A stretch of DNA of 10,368 nt from NCBI GenBank assembly GCA_937871685.1, contig CALMOL010000101.1, positions 1 through 10,368 on the forward strand, read 5' to 3'. A model generated the notes under the pieces. That model worked only from the letters and a program-made list of their open reading frames with translations, made no database searches and had not been told where the DNA came from. The DNA is from an uncultured Verrucomicrobiota bacterium. Its GTDB lineage: Bacteria; Verrucomicrobiota; Verrucomicrobiia; Chthoniobacterales; SZAS-18. The position numbers and the translations under genes were made by a program. Positions within the stretch are counted from its first letter, which is position 1. Each line of letters opens with the position of its first letter. Of the stretch, positions 6,461 through 10,368 are shown piece after piece.

Positions 6461-6955
6461 CTACTTTCCCTTCCGCGCCTTTGCCAGTGCCCGGCGCACG
6501 TCGTCGGCCTGCTGCTTGGTCGAGGCCGAGTGGTCGGCCCAGGCGATCACGCCGTCGTGGATGAGATATGCCTGCCGCTTGGCAGCCAGGCCGAGCAGCG
6601 TGGGCACGCCGAAGGCCTTCGCCACCGCGCCATCCTCGTCGGCGATCAAGGGGAAGGGCAGCCGATGCTTTTCCTTGAAGCGTTTCTGCGCCGCTGGTGA
6701 GTCGATGCTCACGCCGACCACCGCCAGGCCTTCGTCGGAAAGCTCCGTGAACGCGTCGCGCAGCGAGCAGGCCTGCGCGGTGCAGCCGGGCGTGTCCGCC
6801 TTCGGGTAGAAATACACGAACGCCCAGCCGCGCCGGTAGAACTCCGCGAAAGAAAACGGCTTCCCCTCGTGGTCATGCGCCGTCACCGCCGGCGCCTTGG
6901 CGCCCGGCGCGAGCGCGTCGCCCGAGGAGAGGCCGAGGAAGGAAAAAAGGGACAT
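6461..6955 (-). CDS. Peroxiredoxin, Bcp/PrxQ type (AhpC/TSA family)
   Basis: A 164-aa thioredoxin-fold peroxidase. YFYPKADTPGCTAQACSLRD (48-67) carries the peroxidatic C58 in the T-x-x-C motif and the resolving C63 five residues later, the atypical 2-Cys arrangement of Bcp/PrxQ. Further family marks are VGVSIDSPAAQKRFKEKHRL, FPLIADEDGAVAKAFGV and a late AYLIHDGVIAWA strand. It reduces hydrogen peroxide and alkyl hydroperoxides using thioredoxin. The ATG at 6955-6953 gives MSLFSFLGLSSGDALAPGAKAP, a slightly hydrophobic start but not a convincing signal peptide. The frame stays open upstream to 7057, but that part is the repeat-rich intergenic stretch and not peroxiredoxin. It follows DoxX on the same strand with a 126-bp gap. 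Confidence 0.92.
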   Translation of the reverse strand: MSLFSFLGLSSGDALAPGAKAPAVTAHDHEGKPFSFAEFYRRGWAFVYFYPKADTPGCTAQACSLRDAFTELSDEGLAVVGVSIDSPAAQKRFKEKHRLPFPLIADEDGAVAKAFGVPTLLGLAAKRQAYLIHDGVIAWADHSASTKQQADDVRRALAKARKGK

Positions 6956-6962
6956 GGGAAAA

Positions 6963-7072
6963 AGTGAGAGGTGAGAAGTGGAAGAGTCAGGCTGCGCTGG
7001 CGTGTGGCGGGCAAAACGTGCCTCAGCGCGGCTGAGCTCCTGCCTCTCACGTCTCACCTATCACTTCTCACT
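6963..7072. repeat. Imperfect inverted repeat (GTGAGA-rich) with an internal hairpin between doxX-like and peroxiredoxin genes
   Basis: The 18 bases at 6963-6980 (AGTGAGAGGTGAGAAGTG) pair with 7048-7065 in inverted orientation at 16 of 18 positions. The right arm continues with further TCTCAC/TTCTCAC iterations to 7072. Inside is a perfect hairpin, CTCAGC (7022-7027), loop GCG, GCTGAG (7031-7036). The space lies between the doxX-like stop (7082) and the peroxiredoxin start (6955), both on the minus strand. It may act as a terminator or processing structure, or be a small non-coding repeat element. No transposase or target duplication is seen. Confidence 0.5.
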
Positions 7073-7081
7073 CCGCCCGCC

Positions 7082-7528
7082 CTACATCATCGTGCGCGAC
7101 AACCCCCGGTCCACCGACAGCTTCCCGCCGCCGAGGAACACCAGCGCGAGCGCCATGGCGGCAAGCGCGGCCGGGTATTCGCAGCCGTTGGGGCCGAAGA
7201 AGCCGTTGGGCAGGTGAACCTTCAGGATCGCCACCGTCATCGTGCAAAACAGCGCGAGCGCCGCGGGCCGCGTGAGGAGCCCCAGCGCCACGCATCCCGC
7301 GCCGGCGATCTCGGCCACCATCGCCACGGCCGCCAGCCAGGCCGGCAGGTCGAATCCCTCCGGCGCGGGCGCGGCCCACTGCGCCTGGGTGGCCGCCCAG
7401 CCCTTGCCCCCGAACCAGCCAAAGGCCTTTTGGCCGCCGTGATAGATGAAGACCGCCGCGAGGAGCGCCCGGAGCACGAGAGGTCCGAGGCTATCGAAGG
7501 TGCGGAACAAGCGGGTGACGGGATGCAT
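7082..7528 (-). CDS. DoxX-family integral membrane protein
   Basis: A 148-aa hydrophobic protein with four predicted membrane segments at about residues 14-31, 63-85, 88-104 and 117-133. Family features are LVLRALLAAVFIYHGGQKAFGWFGG (17-41; the YHGxxKxFG motif), VAEIAGAGCVALGLLTRPAA and VHLPNGFF followed by EYPAALAAMALALVFLGGGKLSVD. DoxX proteins are inner-membrane proteins of poorly defined function, often linked to redox or thiol stress. The start ATG 7528-7526 (MHPVTRLFRTFD) gives the usual short cytoplasmic N-terminus; the frame continues upstream only through unrelated intergenic sequence. The peroxiredoxin gene downstream on the same strand would fit an oxidative-stress pairing, but shared transcription is not shown, because the 126-bp gap holds hairpins. 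Confidence 0.9.
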   Translation of the reverse strand: MHPVTRLFRTFDSLGPLVLRALLAAVFIYHGGQKAFGWFGGKGWAATQAQWAAPAPEGFDLPAWLAAVAMVAEIAGAGCVALGLLTRPAALALFCTMTVAILKVHLPNGFFGPNGCEYPAALAAMALALVFLGGGKLSVDRGLSRTMM

Positions 7529-7570
7529 CGTGAGCGCGAACGAGCGCCGAAGGTGGCGAGGGCGCGGCGA

Positions 7571-7586
7571 ATTGCCAATCGGCAAT
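7571..7586. promoter_or_regulatory. 16-bp palindrome in the doxX-like / PilZ-like divergent promoter space
   Basis: ATTGCC (7571-7576) and GGCAAT (7581-7586) are exact inverted complements around AATC, and the right arm is followed by a partial repeat (CGGC). A second short palindrome, AGGCT-GA-AGCCT, lies at 7608-7619. Both are in the 175-bp region between the divergent starts at 7528 (-) and 7704 (+), so either could be an operator. No promoter boxes can be assigned, and chance occurrence is possible. Confidence 0.3.
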
Positions 7587-7703
7587 CGGCATTCCGTTGA
7601 CTCGCCCAGGCTGAAGCCTAGCGTTTGGGAGCCGCGGCGCGCGTGGGTGGCGGAGGCGTGGTGAACTTGCTCCCTGTCCTCATCCCCCAACGCTGCGCTC
7701 GCG

Positions 7704-8072
7704 ATGCACTTCCCCCCGCGCCCGGCCGACTCGGCGGCGGTGTATTTGGACTACGGGGCGGACGCGGCGCAGTTCCACGACGGCGACCTGCGCGTGACCA
7801 CGCGCGGGCTGGAGCTGAAATCGCGCTGGCAATTCGACCTCGGCGCCGAGCTGGGCGTCAACGTGCAGTTGGGGGACGCGCCGCACGAGCGCCTGGTGCC
7901 GCTGCGCGGGATCGTGGTCGGCTGCCACCGCGCCATCGATTGCCCGGAGGAGACGCCTTACCTGCTCACGCTGATTTTCCTCGATCCCCCCGACAAGCTG
8001 GCCGAGGCCGTGGGCCTCATCACCCGCACCCTGGCGCGTCGCTCGGAGCGGAACGGGCAAGGCAAGCCCTGA
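7704..8072 (+). CDS. Small PilZ-like beta-barrel protein (degenerate motif)
   Basis: A 122-aa protein, MHFPPRPADSAAVYLDYGAD onward. The order of predicted strands suggests a PilZ-type barrel: LRVTTRGLELKSRW (29-42), LGAELGVNVQLGD (46-58), LRGIVVGCHRA (67-77) and YLLTLIFLDPPDK (86-98), then a C-terminal helix. The canonical c-di-GMP residues are missing: there is no RxxxR in the N-terminal part, and DxSxxG is replaced by RVTTRG (30-35). If the fold call is right, this would be a non-binding or diverged PilZ protein; other small beta-barrel folds are possible. It is divergent from the doxX-like gene. Its 3' end faces the palindrome array and the convergent Nudix gene. The arginine-rich tail RTLARRSERNGQGKP is probably disordered. 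Confidence 0.6.
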   Translation: MHFPPRPADSAAVYLDYGADAAQFHDGDLRVTTRGLELKSRWQFDLGAELGVNVQLGDAPHERLVPLRGIVVGCHRAIDCPEETPYLLTLIFLDPPDKLAEAVGLITRTLARRSERNGQGKP

Positions 8073-8105
8073 AGGCGGCGGGCCGCCCTCGCGCCCTGAA
8101 GACTT

Positions 8106-8130
8106 CCCCAGAGTCTCGCGAGGCTTGGGG
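8106..8130 (+). terminator. Hairpin 34 bp downstream of the PilZ-like gene
   Basis: CCCCA (8106-8110) pairs with TGGGG (8126-8130). The interior (AGTCT.. and ..AGGCT) extends the stem with one bulge and two G-U pairs. There is no T-tract after it, so it is not a classic intrinsic terminator. It may end transcription weakly or protect the 3' end of the mRNA. Its centre (about 8118.5) is also in step with the 21-bp palindrome array that follows, so it may be the outermost degenerate unit of that array. Confidence 0.35.
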
Positions 8131-8134
8131 CCAG

Positions 8135-8441
8135 TCTCGGGAGAGTCCGAAGGGATCCTGCGCAGGACGGTTTTTGCCCTGCGCAGGACGAATTTCATCC
8201 TGCGCAGGATGCCTCGTGGCCCTGCGCTGACTTCCGCGAAGCCTGCGCAGGACGATTTCCATCCTGCGAAGGATCACTACCAAGCCTGCGCAGGACGAAG
8301 TTGGTCCTGCGCAGGGCCAAAACCATCCTGCGCCGGCCTGTCCGAAGCCTGCGCAGGACCAAGGTCGTCCTGCGCAGGATCTTGGGAAGCCTTCGAAAGA
8401 CCAAGCTCGTCTCGCGTGAGAGCCGAAGAGGCCCGCGAAGG
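8135..8441. repeat. Phased array of 21-22 bp palindromic repeats (core CCTGCGCAGG)
   Basis: The 10-bp palindrome CCTGCGCAGG recurs with centres at 8161.5, 8182.5, 8203.5, 8225.5, 8246.5, 8267.5, 8289.5, 8310.5, 8331.5, 8352.5 and 8373.5. Eight copies are exact (8157, 8178, 8199, 8242, 8285, 8306, 8348, 8369 as first bases). Three are altered (8221 with TGA ending, 8263 with one A, 8327 with one C). Degenerate but still mostly palindromic copies continue the step at 8135-8144 (TCTCGGGAGA), 8390-8399 (CCTTCGAAAG), 8411-8420 (CTCGCGTGAG) and 8432-8441 (CCCGCGAAGG). The separating 11-12-nt stretches differ. The array fills the 376-bp gap between the convergent PilZ-like (ends 8072) and Nudix (ends 8449) genes. 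It holds no supported gene, and its function is unknown. Confidence 0.9.
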
Positions 8442-8448
8442 ACAAGGG

Positions 8449-9105
8449 TCAGGCGTTCGCTGGGTCATTCCTGCCCTCGGCACATTCACGGAAGGCCTTC
8501 TCTGGCCAGCCCCCTGCCGACAAGCGGGCGAACATGGCGAGCGAGTTGGCGTCCCGGATCTCGCCGGAGGCGATCATCGCGCGCAGTTCCTCGGGCGAGA
8601 AGGCGCGGCATTCGGTGATGGCCTCGTCGGCCTCCGGCGCGTGGCCCCCGGCGTGCGGCTCCACCAGGGTGGCGGCCACGAGATGCGAGTGCTCGTCGGT
8701 AAACGCTGCCGAGGTGAAGAAGTATCCGAGCCGTTCCCAGCGTCCACCCGGCGCCAGCGCGTGGCCGGCCTCCTCGCGCAGCTCGCGTGCGGCAGTGGCG
8801 AGCAGGAGGTCCTCGTCCTCGGCTTCCGCACGGGCTTCATTCGGCGGATCGATCTGGCCGGCGGGAAATTCCCACAGCGCGGCGCGCACCGGGATGCGCT
8901 CCTGGCGCACGAGCAATACCCGGCCACCGGCCAGAAAGGGGGCGATCACCACGGCAGCCTTGCGGTGCACCACGGTCCACTCCACGCCGTCTGGCCGCGC
9001 CGGCGTGGCCACGCGGTGGGTGGTGGCGGAAACCCAGGCATTGCGCCAGCGCGGGATGATCTCCAGCGTGCGCCAGGGAGGAACGTCGCGGGTCAGAAAA
9101 TGCAT
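8449..9105 (-). CDS. Nudix hydrolase (ADP-ribose pyrophosphatase-like)
   Basis: A 218-aa protein. After an N-terminal strand region (VEWTVVHRKAAVVIAPFLAG) comes VLLVRQERIPVRAALWEFPAG (63-83), then the Nudix helix AARELREEAGH (105-115), with R107, E108, E111 and E112 as the metal-binding core of REUxEExGU. The final part, FTDEHSHLVAATLVEP and ECRAFSPEELRAMIASGEI, is typical of ADP-ribose and nucleoside-diphosphate-sugar hydrolases. The spacing from PAG to the REL helix is about 10 residues longer than the canonical GX5EX7REUXEE, through an acidic insert ARAEAEDEDLL (91-101). ATG 9105-9103 gives MHFLTRDVPPWRTLE; the frame stays open upstream but enters the 3' part of the LuxE-like gene in another frame. 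It lies downstream of that gene, same strand, 83-bp gap. Confidence 0.9.
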   Translation of the reverse strand: MHFLTRDVPPWRTLEIIPRWRNAWVSATTHRVATPARPDGVEWTVVHRKAAVVIAPFLAGGRVLLVRQERIPVRAALWEFPAGQIDPPNEARAEAEDEDLLLATAARELREEAGHALAPGGRWERLGYFFTSAAFTDEHSHLVAATLVEPHAGGHAPEADEAITECRAFSPEELRAMIASGEIRDANSLAMFARLSAGGWPEKAFRECAEGRNDPANA

Positions 9106-9188
9106 GCGGGACGATAGCTCGCTCCCAAACGGCGGCGCGACTCCCGGCGAAGCGAACGAGCAGGAAAGCCCGGGTGCGCGGGGGCAGC

Positions 9189-10256
9189 TCAGCCCTGCGA
9201 CAGCTGCTCGTCCGCCGCGCGCGAGCAACCGCGCGGCACGGCGGCGGGGTCGCGACCGAGCAACTCGAACGCGCCCCCATCGCCGCCATGCGCCACCGCG
9301 AGGTCCTGCGTTTGCACGGCGAGGACGGAGCCGACGTTCGCCAGGTCGAACAGCCGGAGCATCCCGACCGCGCCGGGTGCGGCCGGAAGGTTCGTGGCTG
9401 GATCGATCACCACGCCGCGCAGCCACGGCGGGCACTCGTGCGGCCGGCCGAAGCCGCGCGCGTAGGCTTGGGAGGAAAGCTCGGTCATGCCGTATTCGTT
9501 CCACACGGCGTCGGCTGGCAAGCCGAGGTGCGCCTCGAAGCGGGCGTAAAGCTCCTCCTTCGTCAGAAGGCGGCCGGAGCCCTTGTAGCCGCCGGTCTCC
9601 CACGCAAGCGAGCCAAGAGGTAACTCCAACCGGCGGCCGTCCAGCCGCTCGAAGAGATGCAGGAAAGCCAGCGCCGTGCCGAGCAGGAGCACCGGCCCGC
9701 GCGCCTCGCCCGCCGCGGCGAGCAGGCCGTCCACGTCGAGATGGAGCGCGCCGGTCTCTTGCCGCGCGAGCCAGCGCGTTTCCCCGGCCAGCGGCTCAAG
9801 CGCGCCCATCATGTGCGAGAGCGAGGAGCGCGGCGCATCGCCCGGCGGCGGGATGAGCACCCAATGCGGCCCTCCTCGCGGCAGGCCCGCGTTCTTCCAG
9901 CCGGCGCGCGCCGCCATCTCATAGAGCGCGAGCGATGCGAAGTGGTGCCGGCCCGGCCCCTCGCCGGTGGTGCCGCTCGTGTGGAAAGTGGCAACCGTTT
10001 CTTCGGCGGGGAACGCGCGCAGTTCGGCGTGCTTGAATGCCTGCTGCGGCACCGCGGGAACCTCGCGCCAGCCGGCCGGCCGCTCGGGGGTGGCCAGGGA
10101 CGCGCAATACTGCGCGTAAGGTTCGTTCGCCCGACGCTGGAAGGCGTGGATCGCGAGCGCCAGCGCGTCAAAGGCCGCCTCGTCGAATGGCTTGCCTGCC
10201 GACGTGGCCACGAAGCCCGCGGCGCGGCGCGTCAGGTCGGCAAGATCGTCAGGCAT
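9189..10256 (-). CDS. LuxE-like acyl-protein synthetase (adenylate-forming family)
   Basis: A 355-aa protein. The AMP-forming P-loop is TFHTSGTTGEGPGRHHF (90-106). WVLIPPPGDAPRSSLSHMMG (132-151), AWETGGYKGSGR (218-229) and NEYGMTELSSQAY (253-265) are the other adenylation motifs, in the order expected for the LuxE/acyl-protein synthetase family (about 350-380 aa), which activates a carboxylic acid as acyl-AMP and passes it to a protein thiol. Y255-G-M-T-E is the A5-type motif. The near end, LRLFDLANVGSVLAVQTQDLA, fits the A7-like TGD/Q-D region. No luxCD or acyl-carrier gene is present, so the acyl acceptor is unknown and light production is not implied. The start ATG 10256-10254 is followed by an N-terminal helical domain. 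The Nudix gene lies downstream and may share the transcript. Confidence 0.85.
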   Translation of the reverse strand: MPDDLADLTRRAAGFVATSAGKPFDEAAFDALALAIHAFQRRANEPYAQYCASLATPERPAGWREVPAVPQQAFKHAELRAFPAEETVATFHTSGTTGEGPGRHHFASLALYEMAARAGWKNAGLPRGGPHWVLIPPPGDAPRSSLSHMMGALEPLAGETRWLARQETGALHLDVDGLLAAAGEARGPVLLLGTALAFLHLFERLDGRRLELPLGSLAWETGGYKGSGRLLTKEELYARFEAHLGLPADAVWNEYGMTELSSQAYARGFGRPHECPPWLRGVVIDPATNLPAAPGAVGMLRLFDLANVGSVLAVQTQDLAVAHGGDGGAFELLGRDPAAVPRGCSRAADEQLSQG

Positions 10257-10368
10257 GGCCGGCGAACTTACCGCGCTTTCCCAAGGGTGGGAGGGTCACC
10301 GGCGACTTGGAGTGCGGCGGGAAGCGTCAGCGCCACACCGCCTTTGCAAGGGAACCGCGGATTTGCTT
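10257..10368. other. Intergenic or upstream region at window edge, no gene supported
   Basis: This is the space upstream of the LuxE-like start. No frame on either strand gives a convincing coding stretch: minus-strand frames are closed by stops, and the short open frame encoding GGVALTLPAALQVAGDPP has no start within the window. It presumably carries the promoter of the LuxE-like gene, but no clear -35/-10 or ribosome binding site is seen. Confidence 0.4.

Noticed and set aside
8157..8378. CRISPR array
   Set aside because: The repeated unit is a 10-12-bp palindrome with 11-12-nt gaps, far below CRISPR repeat and spacer sizes, and no cas genes are nearby.
8125..9117. Long plus-strand reading frame over the palindrome array with 7-residue repeats such as CAGxxxS
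   Set aside because: A 21-bp period is a multiple of three, so frames through it stay open and give heptad-like pseudo-repeats on both strands. The rest of this frame is antisense to the well-supported Nudix gene, and the 22-bp steps break the heptad frame.
10257..10368. Partial gene on the minus strand at the right edge
   Set aside because: All frames are short or closed and no family motif is recognised; more sequence to the right would be needed.

Overview
This is a GC-rich bacterial chromosomal window, densely coded on both strands. There are no rRNA or tRNA genes, no insertion sequence and no CRISPR array. The gene mix (GH13 alpha-glucan enzyme, long-form SerA, Bcp-type peroxiredoxin, DoxX, stand-alone LuxE-like acyl-protein synthetase) and the general lack of obvious Shine-Dalgarno sequences would suit an uncultured Verrucomicrobiota-like organism. 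That placement is an inference from gene style, not a phylogenetic result.

Region 1 (1-1453) is a divergent regulatory module. On the minus strand an OsmC-family 2-Cys peroxidase gene runs into a small ACT-domain gene cut by the window edge, and the two overlap by 7 nt. On the plus strand lies an ArsR-type winged-helix regulator gene interrupted by an in-frame amber codon at 1187-1189; its C-terminal half continues in the same frame to 1453. A 24-bp near-perfect palindrome (619-642) between the divergent starts is a good operator candidate.

Region 2 (1520-4451) holds a complete GH13/CBM48 alpha-amylase-family gene. Converging on it is a two-gene minus-strand unit: an unrecognised 88-aa acidic protein overlapping (ATGA) a minimal-type nucleotidyltransferase that resembles AbiEii-like proteins.

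Region 3 (4452-7528) has phosphoglycerate dehydrogenase (serA) preceded by an 18-bp perfect direct repeat, then a 79-aa small protein. On the minus strand follow DoxX and a Bcp-like peroxiredoxin, with an imperfect inverted repeat between them.

Region 4 (7704-10368) contains a PilZ-like small protein (+), a Nudix hydrolase (-) and a LuxE-like acyl-protein synthetase (-). The 376-bp space between the convergent 3' ends of the PilZ-like and Nudix genes holds the most striking structure of the window. It is a phased array of about 11 clear palindromes (consensus CCTGCGCAGG), with degenerate copies at both edges, placed every 21-22 bp, which is two turns of B-DNA. Pairs of neighbouring units form perfect 12-bp-stem hairpins. 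Nothing in the flanking genes explains the array, and it is the main candidate for an undescribed element.
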